A DNA stretch of 64,000 nucleotides from Bacteroidota bacterium (lineage in GTDB: Bacteria > Bacteroidota > Ignavibacteria > UBA10030 > UBA8401): contig DATJPT010000006.1 in NCBI GenBank assembly GCA_035506275.1, forward strand, positions 201,019-265,018. The letters run 5' to 3'. The notes beneath the pieces are model-generated. The model had not been told where the DNA came from, did no database searches, and was given only the letters and a program-made list of their open reading frames with translations. Within the stretch, counting starts at the first letter, position 1. Every line of letters starts with the position of its first letter. The translations under genes and the position numbers were made by a program. This document shows positions 26,145 to 34,472 of this stretch, one piece after another.

Positions 26145-26537
26145 TTAAAAGGTGGACTGATAGTATAAGCTTTCATCTCCCCTCATCACCGTCCCCACCA
26201 CAACAACACTAGAACTGCTCGCCTTGAGATCCGGCTGACCGCCGACCTTCTTTGATCTTATTAAATCAACGACCAGATCTCCACCTCCCGACATCTTGAC
26301 AATTGTTGCATTGACATAATTCGACTCAACGGTAATCTCGTATGGAGTTTGTTGTATCGTATTGTCAAGCCTTACTTTGTCTGTCTTGAAAAATATCGAC
26401 GCGACAAAAGCTACTGAGTTCTCGCTGCTCGATGTCACACGAAGTGTCAGCTTCTGAGGCTCATTGTAGCCGGTTTGCGTAAAGGAGGTGTTTGCGACGC
26501 ACAATGAAACTGCAAATATAACAAGACAGTATCTCAT
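26145..26537 (-). CDS. Secreted hypothetical protein, beta-rich
   Basis: The protein has 130 residues. A signal peptide covers residues 1-20 (ends TSFTQ). The rest looks like a small beta-sandwich (LTLRVTSSSENSVAFVASIF, ATIVKMSGGGDLVVDLI, SSSVVVVGTVMRGDESLYYQ). No family is recognised. The gene is visibly more AT-rich than its neighbours, which may hint at a different origin. It lies between two other secreted-protein genes. Confidence 0.7.
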   Translation of the reverse strand: MRYCLVIFAVSLCVANTSFTQTGYNEPQKLTLRVTSSSENSVAFVASIFFKTDKVRLDNTIQQTPYEITVESNYVNATIVKMSGGGDLVVDLIRSKKVGGQPDLKASSSSVVVVGTVMRGDESLYYQSTF

Positions 26538-26613
26538 ATCTACCTCACGGGTTGAACTGCGTTCGTAAATTTATGATTGAAGGAATTTGCCGCTCTTTGG
26601 CAAATTCGGGCCG

Positions 26614-27666
26614 TTATCGAAAGATGTCGAAGATATTCCAATGCCAGTTGTCGTTCCAATCATTATTGTTGTTCTCGTTATCGGTGTGTTTCCGCTCCCA
26701 CCGGCGGTAATGCTCTCGCGTCGTAAAGCCGACCGGCCCATCGTAAATTCCGCCGTGGAGGAAATGGTCGAACACCCGGACCGCCAGAACATTTTCGCCG
26801 CCGAATTTGATGAGGTCCGACGGCACGGTATAGGCGCGGAATTTTTTGTACTCCCATCCTTGAACATGTCTGGTCCCCGTGCGGCCAACCCGCTCGCCGT
26901 TCAAATACGTTTCATCGACATCGTCGACCTTTCCGACCAGCAGCACAAGATCCTGATCTTTGAATCTCTCCGGCATCGTAAAGCGGACGCGGTACCAGCC
27001 GTATCCGTCGTAATCTTTCAGCCCTTGCGTGTCCCAGTACGCGGGCACGATCACTTCGGGCCAATCTGAATCGTCGTACGACGGCTTTGCCCAGTCGTCG
27101 TCATCCCCTTTTTCGAGCCTCCAGGTTCCCTCGATCGGGATATCGGGATAAAGATAATCCTTCATCTCGAACACGCCGGGCTTCCCCTGATTCATGCCGC
27201 CGTTCAGCTGGTCGTCGTAGACGCGCACAGCAATGACGTTTTCCCCCGAAAAATTCAAATATCCTTTCGGGACGATGAATTTCTGATCGACGTTGTAGGC
27301 CGTGATATAATGCGGGGGAAACGAGCCGGTGAAACTCACAAAACGTCCGTTCAGGTACACTTCGCTGACGTCGTCGATGCAGCCGAGATGGATATAGACC
27401 GGTTTGTCGCGCTCGTCGGGAGAAATGCGGAAGCGTCTCCTGTACCAGGCGTAGCCGTCGTATCCGGGATAGCCTTCATCCTCCCAATTTGCCGGAACGA
27501 AGATCTCATCCCATTTGCTGTCGTCGTACTCCGGCTTCGCCCATTTCTGATTGTCCCCCAGTTTGAACTTCCATTGCCCGCGAAAATCGACAAGCATCTT
27601 CCAGTCCTGCGCATCGCTGCGGTCGATCATCAGAAGCGCAAATACTATGAAGGTCCAGTATCGCAT
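26614..27666 (-). CDS. Secreted protein with two galactose-binding-like (GH2 N-terminal-type) domains
   Basis: The protein has 350 residues. A signal peptide covers residues 1-19. Two copies of the sugar-binding jelly-roll seen at the N-terminus of family 2 glycosidases are visible: first at about 25-165 (WKFKLGD, FVPANWEDEGYPGYDGYAWY, VYLNGRFVSFTG, NVIAVRVYDD), second at about 175-320 (WRLEKGD, IVPAYWDTQGLKDYDGYGWY, TYLNGERVGRTG, NVLAVRVFDH). No catalytic domain follows. The tail is short and rich in Asn, Asp and Trp (NENNNNDWNDNWHWN). It probably binds carbohydrate; an enzyme role is not supported. A three-unit direct repeat lies 61 bp upstream. Confidence 0.82.
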   Translation of the reverse strand: MRYWTFIVFALLMIDRSDAQDWKMLVDFRGQWKFKLGDNQKWAKPEYDDSKWDEIFVPANWEDEGYPGYDGYAWYRRRFRISPDERDKPVYIHLGCIDDVSEVYLNGRFVSFTGSFPPHYITAYNVDQKFIVPKGYLNFSGENVIAVRVYDDQLNGGMNQGKPGVFEMKDYLYPDIPIEGTWRLEKGDDDDWAKPSYDDSDWPEVIVPAYWDTQGLKDYDGYGWYRVRFTMPERFKDQDLVLLVGKVDDVDETYLNGERVGRTGTRHVQGWEYKKFRAYTVPSDLIKFGGENVLAVRVFDHFLHGGIYDGPVGFTTREHYRRWERKHTDNENNNNDWNDNWHWNIFDIFR

Positions 27667-27726
27667 ATATCCTCCTTGTTAACTCCTGAAAGCTATTATG
27701 AAGAGAGATGAGATGTGTCGCAGGGA

Positions 27727-27756
27727 AGTAAAGAGATGTAAAAAGTTGTCACGGAG
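27727..27756 (-). promoter_or_regulatory. Three-unit direct repeat, 10-bp period (putative response-regulator site)
   Basis: On the plus strand, units start at 27727 (AGTAAAGAGA), 27737 (TGTAAAAAGT) and 27747 (TGTCACGGAG), 10 bases apart. The site lies 61 bp before the ATG at 27666 and 123 bases beyond the stop of the OmpR-type regulator at 27879. Confidence 0.55.
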
Positions 27757-27762
27757 GAGTAT

Positions 27763-27853
27763 CAGTAGGCAGTAGGAGGTAGGCAGTAGGCAGTAGGCAG
27801 TAAGCAGTACTCAGAGTGCTTACTCTTTACTCCTTACTCCTTACTCTTTGCTC
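27763..27853. repeat. Heptad array with inverted halves, 13 units
   Basis: Thirteen 7-base units in register from 27763. The first half is CAGTAGG-type (CAGTAGG four times with variants CAGTAAG and CAGTACT); the second half is CTTACTC-type, roughly its complement. GTAAGC and GCTTAC pair across the centre, so the array can fold as a hairpin. It lies between the secreted protein (start 27666) and the response regulator (stop 27879). Confidence 0.75.
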
Positions 27854-27878
27854 CTTGGCGCGGTGTAGGCTACGATCC

Positions 27879-28559
27879 CTACGGAAGCAATTTATAGCCG
27901 GTGCCGTGGATGGTGATGATATGGCGGGGTTTGGATGAGGATGGCTCGATTTTCTGCCGTAATTTTGCGATAAAATTGTCGACGGTGCGGGAGCTGATCG
28001 ATTCGTCATATCCCCAAACGTTCGTGAGCAGGGCGTCGCGTGTGACCGCCTGGTTCTGGTGCTGCCAGAGAAACCGGAGAATTTCAAATTCCTTCGATGT
28101 CATCTCGACGGCTTTCCCTCTTTTTGTTGCTTCGTACGTCGAGAAGTCGAGCTCAAGGTTTCCGATCTTTGTTTTCCCCGGCAGTTCCGATCCCCCCTCT
28201 TTTCTCCTGAGCACCGCCTTAATGCGCGCAAGCAATTCGCGAAGGCTGAACGGCTTGGTGATATAATCGTCGGCCCCTAGCTCCAAACCGAGCACCTTGT
28301 CGACCTCTTCCCCTTTCGCCGTCAGCATCACGATCGGCACGCGCACCCCCTTTTCCCGCGCCCGCTTGCAGACATCGAAGCCGGACATTTCGGGGAGCAT
28401 GACATCAAGAAGAACCAGGTCATACGTATGATTCAGAATTCTTTTTAATCCCTCTTTGCCCCCGCCGGCAATGTCCACCTTATACCCCTCGAATTCCAGA
28501 TTGTCTCTCAACCCTTTCTGCATCTCGGGTTCGTCTTCAACAAGCAAAATTGCCGTCAT
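27879..28559 (-). CDS. OmpR/PhoB-family response regulator
   Basis: The protein has 226 residues. The receiver domain has D9 and phospho-acceptor D52 (LVLLDVMLPEMSG), with T and K in VMLTAKG and YITKPF. The winged-helix output domain (about 130-226) has FSTYEATKRGKAVEMTSKEF and TVDNFIAKLRQKIE. Its start overlaps the kinase stop by 4 bases (ATGA), so the two form one translation unit. It is a close paralogue of the regulator at 6824-7504. The gene that follows on the same strand, a secreted sugar-binding protein, has a candidate binding site at 27727-27756. Confidence 0.95.
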   Translation of the reverse strand: MTAILLVEDEPEMQKGLRDNLEFEGYKVDIAGGGKEGLKRILNHTYDLVLLDVMLPEMSGFDVCKRAREKGVRVPIVMLTAKGEEVDKVLGLELGADDYITKPFSLRELLARIKAVLRRKEGGSELPGKTKIGNLELDFSTYEATKRGKAVEMTSKEFEILRFLWQHQNQAVTRDALLTNVWGYDESISSRTVDNFIAKLRQKIEPSSSKPRHIITIHGTGYKLLP

Positions 28560-30202
28560 GATCTTCGCGCCTGCTTTCGTTCACGTTGGATGGCCGATGA
28601 ATTTCCTTCGTCTATAACTTTTCTGATCGGGAGCAGAAGGCGAAAAACGCTCCCTTCTCCCGGAGCGCTGCTCAGTTCGACGGAACCGCTATGGGCTCTC
28701 ATGATATGGTCCACCAGCGCCAGGCCGAGGCCGCTCCCTTTGGTCGTATGGACCAACCCTGTCGACACGCGGTAAAATTTCTCGAAAATCTTCGCGTGAT
28801 GTTCAGGGGCGATGCCGATCCCGTGGTCCTGCACTTCGACGAACGCGGACGATTCGGAGGTGCCGGTCGCGATCCGGATGTACCGCCGATCGCCGCTGTA
28901 CTTCATCGCGTTATCGACAATGTTGTGAAGGGCTTCTTCGATCGCCTCTTCGTCGCCGAGGACCGCCGGCACGTGCTCTGCAAGTTCAAGGACGACCTTG
29001 AACCGCTGCTTTCTGAGCTGCGGCGCATAGAACCCGATGACCTTCGACGTCAGCCCGTTCAGGTCGAGTTCGCGGAGCTGATAATTTCTCTTGCCCGCCT
29101 CCATCCGGGAAAAATTCAGGAGGTTGTTCACGAGATGCGTCAGACGCTCGGACTCCTGGATGATCGTGCGATAGTACTCGTGCTTCTTCTTTTCGGTCTT
29201 GATCCGCTTCAGTTCGAGCGTTTCGGCGAACATCCGGATGAGCGACAAGGGCGTCCGCAGCTCGTGCGAGACGTTCGACACAAAATCGGATTTCAACTGG
29301 ATGAGCTGCATTTCACGGCGAAGGGTCCGGTAGATCAGGAAAACCCCGGCGAGGAGGACAATATCCAGTATGATAATGATCGTCATATTCCGGTAGAACC
29401 GGGATTCGACGAGCTCGTCGATCGTTCTCCCCTTCAGCCGGATACCGAGCGTGTAATCAGGAAACAGCCAGAGAGGTTTCTCCTGCTTGATCTCGTCCCG
29501 CAGCACCGGCGAGGTTGCGTCCGCGACTTTTCCCGTCTTCCGGTTGATCGCCGCAAGGACAAATTCGTCCCCCGCCGCTTCGCCGAGTTTTCTCAGGAGA
29601 ATGTCGTGGATGAAGCTTCGTTCATCGAGGACGATCCCGACGATACGCGGCACGGCGGCGTAATCCTTCGTGATGAACGCCAGAACGACGGGGACCTCTT
29701 TTTCAAGCGAATCGTTGAACGCAAGGGGTTCGATCTTCCTGTACTCGACGCGCTGAAAATCGATCAACCGACCGATCTTATCCCTGTTCTTCCGGAGCTG
29801 CGCGCGAAGCGTGGTCTCGTTAAACCGGGGAAGGCGGGTGCGCGCTTCGCCCGATTCGACGAGGATGATGCCGGCGAACGAGGTGTCGCAATTGAAGACC
29901 GCCTGAACGGTCCCGTGCTGCCTGATAAAATCGTGCAGCGATTGGACGAACTCGACGGCGGAGCGCGATCTCCGGTCCGAGACGATGTTCTGCAGCGTTC
30001 CGGCCCACGACGAGACGGCGTCCCACGCATATTGATTGACGGAAAAGAGGATGACGTCGAGCTGCTGGCGGTACATTGCCCCGAACATCTCCTCGCTGCT
30101 GCTGAGCGAGCTGATCTCGTAGCCGGAATAGAACAGGGCCGGAAGAAGAACGATGACCAGAAGGATCAGCGAGACTTTTTTTAGCGAAGAGAACGAGTTC
30201 AC
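28556..30202 (-). CDS. Sensor histidine kinase with extracytoplasmic domain
   Basis: The protein has 548 residues. TM1 is about 10-27, TM2 about 273-292, enclosing a sensor domain of about 245 residues with no recognised fold (contains FNCDTSFAGIILVESGEART). The HisKA helix has H313 (VSHELRTPLSLIRMF), and the ATPase domain shows NIVDNAMKYS, DHGIGIAPEH and GSGLGLALVDH. It phosphorylates the response regulator at 27879-28559, with which it overlaps by 4 bases. Domain architecture is standard for an envelope-sensing kinase. The start is an ATG with no strong ribosome site seen. Confidence 0.93.
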   Translation of the reverse strand: MNSFSSLKKVSLILLVIVLLPALFYSGYEISSLSSSEEMFGAMYRQQLDVILFSVNQYAWDAVSSWAGTLQNIVSDRRSRSAVEFVQSLHDFIRQHGTVQAVFNCDTSFAGIILVESGEARTRLPRFNETTLRAQLRKNRDKIGRLIDFQRVEYRKIEPLAFNDSLEKEVPVVLAFITKDYAAVPRIVGIVLDERSFIHDILLRKLGEAAGDEFVLAAINRKTGKVADATSPVLRDEIKQEKPLWLFPDYTLGIRLKGRTIDELVESRFYRNMTIIIILDIVLLAGVFLIYRTLRREMQLIQLKSDFVSNVSHELRTPLSLIRMFAETLELKRIKTEKKKHEYYRTIIQESERLTHLVNNLLNFSRMEAGKRNYQLRELDLNGLTSKVIGFYAPQLRKQRFKVVLELAEHVPAVLGDEEAIEEALHNIVDNAMKYSGDRRYIRIATGTSESSAFVEVQDHGIGIAPEHHAKIFEKFYRVSTGLVHTTKGSGLGLALVDHIMRAHSGSVELSSAPGEGSVFRLLLPIRKVIDEGNSSAIQRERKQARRS

Positions 30203-30274
30203 TGCCGTTCGAAGAGTATTGATGAGATTCGGCGCCGTGGGGTAACGGCGGCGGCGCTCACGAAGATGAAGCGG

Positions 30275-31285
30275 TTATCCCGGGTTGACCACGAACTGCG
30301 GCGTCTTGCGCTCAAAGGCCGCGATGTTATCGACCGTTGTCTGCAAAATGCGCTCGACCGCTTCGACGCTGTCGAACGCCATGTGGGGAGTGAGAATGAC
30401 ATTTTCCATTTTGAGCAAAATGTTCTTTTGGAGGAGCGCCTGCAGTTTCTCGACCGGGACGTTCTTTGTCAGCATCTGGTTTTCGTCCTTCACCAGCTCT
30501 TCTCCTTCGAACACGTCGAGCCCGGCGCCGGCGAAGATCCCCGAATTGAGCGCGTAGTGGAGCGCCTGCGTTTCGATCAGGTCTCCGCGTGCGGTGTTGA
30601 TGAACAACGCCCCTTTCTTGATGAGGCGAACGTTCTTCATGTTGATGAGGTGATGCGTCGCCGAGTTCGACGGAACGTGGAGCGAAACGATGTCCGACCG
30701 CGAAAGAAGCTCCTCCAGCGGGGCATACGTAAAGTCGAGCGTCTCCGCGAGGAAGTGATTCGGCTTCAGGTCGTACGCGAGGACGTTCAGGCCGAATCCT
30801 TTCGCCATCCTGATGACGTGCAGACCGATGCTCCCCGCGCCGATCACGCCGAGCGTTTTCCCCTTCAAATCGAACCCGCGCAATCCTTCCAGCGAAAAAT
30901 CATTCCGCAAGGTCCGCATGTATGCTTTGTGGATATTGCGGGAAAGCGACAGGATGAGCGCGAAGGTGTGTTCGGCGACGGTGTTCTCGCCGTAATACGG
31001 AACGTTGCAGACCGTGATCCCCTGCTTCTTTGCCGCATGAATGTCGATGTGGTTGAAGCCGGTGCTCCGTGTGGCGATCAGCTGAAGATTTTTCAGACTC
31101 TTCATCAGGTCTTTTTTGACGAGGGAATAGATGAACACCGAAAGGACGTCCGCCTTGGAGAATTTTCCCGCCGGGACCTCGTGAACGGGGTCGGGGAAAA
31201 ACTGCAGGGAAATATTTTTTCCGATCCTCTTCCGGAGGAATTGCTCTTCCGATCTCGTCGTCTCAAAAAAGGCGATGTTCTTCAT
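30275..31285 (-). CDS. D-isomer-specific 2-hydroxyacid dehydrogenase (D-lactate dehydrogenase-like)
   Basis: The protein has 336 residues. It oxidises or reduces D-2-hydroxyacids with NAD(H). The NAD-binding motif is LGVIGAGSIGLHVIRMAKG (about 150-168). The catalytic arginine is in NTARGDLIET, the glutamate in GLDVFEGEE and the histidine in LTPHMAFDS, matching the D-lactate-dehydrogenase subgroup; E. coli LdhA-like enzymes are similar in length. The gene follows the sigma-54-type activator by a single base and is likely its target or operon partner. The substrate is inferred from the subgroup only. Confidence 0.9.
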   Translation of the reverse strand: MKNIAFFETTRSEEQFLRKRIGKNISLQFFPDPVHEVPAGKFSKADVLSVFIYSLVKKDLMKSLKNLQLIATRSTGFNHIDIHAAKKQGITVCNVPYYGENTVAEHTFALILSLSRNIHKAYMRTLRNDFSLEGLRGFDLKGKTLGVIGAGSIGLHVIRMAKGFGLNVLAYDLKPNHFLAETLDFTYAPLEELLSRSDIVSLHVPSNSATHHLINMKNVRLIKKGALFINTARGDLIETQALHYALNSGIFAGAGLDVFEGEELVKDENQMLTKNVPVEKLQALLQKNILLKMENVILTPHMAFDSVEAVERILQTTVDNIAAFERKTPQFVVNPG

Positions 31286-31286
31286 G

Positions 31287-32678
31287 CTACTCGTCCTTCG
31301 ACGATGATGAATGCTTGACGGGCAGTTTCAGTTCCTCCATCTTCCGGTAAAGGGACGAGAGGCTGATGCCGAGCTCGCGCGCTGCCAGTTCCTTGTTGAA
31401 GTCATGATGCTGCAGCGTTTCCTCGATGAAGCGCCGCTCGAAGCCGCGCGTCGCGTCCTTGAGGGTCGAACTTTCGCCGGAAAGTCCGGCGTCGCCGGCG
31501 GTCGAAAGCTTCTGCATGTTGTCGGGAAGATGGACAACGTCCACGTACTCGTTCTCGCAAAAGATCATAGCGCGCTCGATGACATTCTGCAGTTCCCGAA
31601 CCTCCCCCTTCCACTGATAGTGCATCAGGACGTTCATCGCCTGGTTCGTGACTCCCTTGATGTTCTTTCCCATCTGTCCCCGGTACGTGTTGACGAAATG
31701 TCCGACGAGGAGAGGGATGTCGTCCACGCGCTCGACCAGCGAGGGGAGGTGGATCTCGACGACGTTCAACCGGTAGAAAAGGTCCTCGCGGAACTTGTTG
31801 TTCGCCACTTCTTCGCGGAGATTCCTGTTCGTCGAAGCGATGATCCTGACATTGAACTTGAACGCGTCGTTGGAACCGACGGGGAAGATCTCCCTCTGCT
31901 CGATTGCGCGGAGAAGCTTCACCTGCAGATGGAGGGGCATCTCGCTGATCTCGTCGAGCAGCAGCGTCCCTCCGTCCGCGACCTTGAACACACCGTCCTT
32001 ATCCGCCACGGCCCCGGTGAACGAGCCTTTTTTATGCCCGAAGAGCTCGCTTTCGACGAGGGTTTCGACGATCGCGCCGCAGTTGATCGCCGCAAAGCGC
32101 TTCGCCGCCCGCTTGCTGTTGAAATGGATTGCCCGCGCGACGAGTTCCTTCCCCGTTCCGCTTTTCCCCGTGATGAGCACGGTCCCCTCGCTCGCGGCGA
32201 CCTTCTCGATCGTCTGGAACACCTTCTTCATCGCCGGACTCTGGCCGATGATATTGTGGAAATCGTACTGACGGTTCAATTCCTTTCGCAGCAGCGTGTT
32301 CTCGAGGGACAGGCTCCGGTGCTGGAGAAGCTTCCGTACGCGGAAGATCAGGTCGTCGAATTCGATCGGCTTCAGGACGTAGTCGTAGGCTCCCTTGCGG
32401 AGGGCCTCGATCGCCGTCTCGATAGAGCCGTAGGCAGTGATGATGATGACGAAGGTCTGGGGCGACCGGAGTGAGATTTTCTCCAGCAATTCGGTCCCCC
32501 GCATCTCCGGCATCTCGATGTCGGTGATGACAATGTCGTAGGACGCGCTCATGATCTTTTCGAGCGCCTGAACGCCGTTACGTGCTTCGTCGACTTCGTA
32601 CCCCTCCTTGCGGAGGATGAACGTCAGCGAGTCGCGGATAATTTCTTCATCGTCGACCACGAGTAATCGTTCAGACAT
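31287..32678 (-). CDS. Sigma-54-dependent response regulator (NtrC family)
   Basis: The protein has 463 residues. The receiver domain has D9/D10 and phospho-acceptor D53 (DIVITDIEMPEMRG). The AAA+ domain has Walker A GKSGTGKE (171-178), Walker B LLLDE (239-243) and the sigma-54-contact loop GSFTGA (218-223) instead of the more usual GAFTGA. The C-terminus is a Fis-type helix-turn-helix (LAARELGISLSSLYRKMEE). It activates sigma-54 promoters when phosphorylated. It overlaps the PAS kinase gene by 8 bases and precedes the dehydrogenase by 1 base: one signalling operon. Confidence 0.96.
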   Translation of the reverse strand: MSERLLVVDDEEIIRDSLTFILRKEGYEVDEARNGVQALEKIMSASYDIVITDIEMPEMRGTELLEKISLRSPQTFVIIITAYGSIETAIEALRKGAYDYVLKPIEFDDLIFRVRKLLQHRSLSLENTLLRKELNRQYDFHNIIGQSPAMKKVFQTIEKVAASEGTVLITGKSGTGKELVARAIHFNSKRAAKRFAAINCGAIVETLVESELFGHKKGSFTGAVADKDGVFKVADGGTLLLDEISEMPLHLQVKLLRAIEQREIFPVGSNDAFKFNVRIIASTNRNLREEVANNKFREDLFYRLNVVEIHLPSLVERVDDIPLLVGHFVNTYRGQMGKNIKGVTNQAMNVLMHYQWKGEVRELQNVIERAMIFCENEYVDVVHLPDNMQKLSTAGDAGLSGESSTLKDATRGFERRFIEETLQHHDFNKELAARELGISLSSLYRKMEELKLPVKHSSSSKDE

Positions 32679-34089
32679 TTGGCGTTCCTTTCAATGGCAA
32701 GATAACCGTAAATGTGCTCCCTCTTCCTTCTTTGCTTTCGACGCGGATATCCCCTCCGAAATTTTTCACGATCCCGTAACTCACCCACAATCCAAGTCCG
32801 GTTCCCTTCCCCACCTCTTTGGTCGTATAGAACGGGTCGAAGATCTTTGCAAAATCTCCTTCGGGGATCCCCTTCCCCGTATCCTCGATCACGACTTCGA
32901 TGTTCTCGGGGGCGACGCGGCTCGAGATGCGGATCGTTCCGGGATTCCCTTCGCACGCATCGACGGCGTTCATCGCGATGTTGAGAAAGACCTGCACAAG
33001 CTGGTCGTGAACGACGGAGACCTGGGGGAGATTCTCATCGAGCTCGATCACGAAGGTGATGTCGTGGACCTTCTTGCCGTACTGCACGATGTTGACCGCG
33101 TCGCGGATGATCGTATTGACGTCCGCCTGCTTGACCTCGTACGCCGACGGCCGGGAGAAATCGACAAGCTCCCTGATGATCTTCGCAATGCGGTTCACCT
33201 GGTTCTTCACCAACTCGAGCTTCTCCTGGGCAAAGTGGTCCTTCGTCGTTCGTTGGATCACCTGCACGATCGAGGAGATGGAGGTGAGCGGGTTTCCCAC
33301 TTCGTGGGCGATGCCGGCGGCAAGCGTTCCGAATGTTTCCATTTTCTGCGAGCGGACGAGCTGCTGCTCGAGTAATTTCTGTTCCGTGATGTCGCGATGG
33401 GCTCCCAAAAAACCGACGACCGTTCCCCGCTGGTCGATGATCGGGGAAATGACAAGCTCCGTATGGAACAGCTCGCCGTCCTTTCGCCGGTTCTGGATCT
33501 GGCCCACCCACTCCTTCCCCTTCAGAATATTATTCCACATCTCCTGCCAATATTTCGGGTCCAGCTTGCCGCTGTTGAGGATGTTCGGATTTTTCCCCAG
33601 CAGCTCCTCTTTTGAATACCCGCTGACCCGTTCAAAAGCCGGGTTCACGAAAATGATCTTCCCCTGCGCATCGGTGATCTGGATCGGGCTCATCGTATGC
33701 TGCATGACCTCCGAGAACCTCAGAAGATCGAGCTCCTTCTTTTCCTGTTCCGTGATGTCTTTTGCGATGAGCACAAGAACGTCGGCGGAATCGGAATTGA
33801 GCCTTTTGATCGTCAACTCCACATCCATCGGACGTTTGCCGTCGTAACTGAATTGAGAGCGGAGGTAGAGGTCGGTACGGATCTTTTTCAGCGCGGTCCC
33901 CAGTTCCTCTTTTTGGGGTCCCTTCAACAGATCAAAAATGGACTCCGCAGGCTGAGCGCCTTTCCCCTTAAAGAACTGGTTGGCGGCGCTCAGGTTGAAA
34001 TCGAGAATGGTCCCCTTTTTATCGAGAATAAAAATGAGTTCCGGCAGAAGGTCAAAGACACGGCCGTATTCTGAGTGCATTCTCTCCAT
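32671..34089 (-). CDS. Cytoplasmic PAS-domain sensor histidine kinase
   Basis: The protein has 472 residues with no membrane segments. Two PAS domains are visible (about 8-115, with VFDLLPELIFILDKKGTILDF split over 11-31; and about 128-240, with ITDAQGKIIFVNPAFERVSG), each followed by the PAC-like VIAKDITEQE and GAHRDITEQK. HisKA H262 (GIAHEVGNPLTS) and an ATPase domain with NAVDACEG, EDTGKGIPEG and GTGLGLWVSYGIV follow. It likely senses a cytoplasmic cue, perhaps redox or a small ligand, and drives the sigma-54 activator encoded next. Confidence 0.93.
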   Translation of the reverse strand: MERMHSEYGRVFDLLPELIFILDKKGTILDFNLSAANQFFKGKGAQPAESIFDLLKGPQKEELGTALKKIRTDLYLRSQFSYDGKRPMDVELTIKRLNSDSADVLVLIAKDITEQEKKELDLLRFSEVMQHTMSPIQITDAQGKIIFVNPAFERVSGYSKEELLGKNPNILNSGKLDPKYWQEMWNNILKGKEWVGQIQNRRKDGELFHTELVISPIIDQRGTVVGFLGAHRDITEQKLLEQQLVRSQKMETFGTLAAGIAHEVGNPLTSISSIVQVIQRTTKDHFAQEKLELVKNQVNRIAKIIRELVDFSRPSAYEVKQADVNTIIRDAVNIVQYGKKVHDITFVIELDENLPQVSVVHDQLVQVFLNIAMNAVDACEGNPGTIRISSRVAPENIEVVIEDTGKGIPEGDFAKIFDPFYTTKEVGKGTGLGLWVSYGIVKNFGGDIRVESKEGRGSTFTVILPLKGTPNV

Positions 34090-34218
34090 CGATAAACTTC
34101 AGTTGTTTTGCGGCTGCTCGGCATGCCGCTTTCAAATGGCGTGGAATCGGCGTTTACCCTGAATAGTAACACTTTTTCGGACAAGAAAAAAATGCTTTTC
34201 GGGAATTTCGGAGTAAAA

Positions 34219-34302
34219 GTGATTACGCAGATGACGCAGATTTTGCGCAGATTGCAGATTGCGCGGATTGCAGATTCTAAAGATTGCCGATTCCAAAGAT
34301 TG
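34219..34302. repeat. GCAGATT-type dispersed repeat, copy 1
   Basis: Begins GTGATTACGCAGATGACGCA and continues with irregular GCAGATT/GCGGATT units to about 34302. A second copy begins GTGATTACGCAGATAGCGCA at 45074. Each lies in the upstream region of a minus-strand gene (130 and 60 bases before the starts at 34089 and 45015). Confidence 0.65.
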
Positions 34303-34404
34303 TCCCGAGCAGAATCCCCCCACCGCTCGAAATTTCGACGAGGTGGGGACCGGAATGACCAGGACCCGGCTTCAGTTTGCGCCATTCCGGCAGGGAATCA
34401 ATAA

Positions 34405-34432
34405 GCATTAAAAACTGATCGATTCAATCAGT
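34405..34432 (-). terminator. Possible weak terminator
   Basis: ACTGAT (34414-34419) pairs with ATCAGT (34427-34432) around a 7-base loop; on the minus strand five T follow. It lies about 40 bases after the stop of the DoxX gene at 34473. The stem is short. Confidence 0.35.
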
Positions 34433-34472
34433 CCACGACTCTCTGATCAGGGGTCCCTATTTTTTTTTCAAT

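Larger units (their letters stand above)
34090..34472. other. Intergenic region with GCAGATT repeat and weak hairpin
   Basis: No gene is seen. The stretch 34219-34302 carries the GCAGATT-type repeat described separately. A short stem ACTGAT/ATCAGT with a T-run on the minus strand lies at 34405-34432 and may end transcription of the DoxX gene (stop 34473). The rest is featureless. Confidence 0.5.

Noticed and set aside
28691-30184. 497-codon plus-strand frame opposite the histidine kinase
   Set aside because: Shadow of a gene with all kinase motifs; no independent support.
31311-32474. 387-codon plus-strand frame opposite the sigma-54 activator
   Set aside because: Shadow frame; Walker and receiver motifs are on the other strand.
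33990-34385. 131-codon minus-strand frame over the repeat at 34219
   Set aside because: Translates the same repeat (NLRKICVICVI) and overlaps the PAS kinase start; not a gene.
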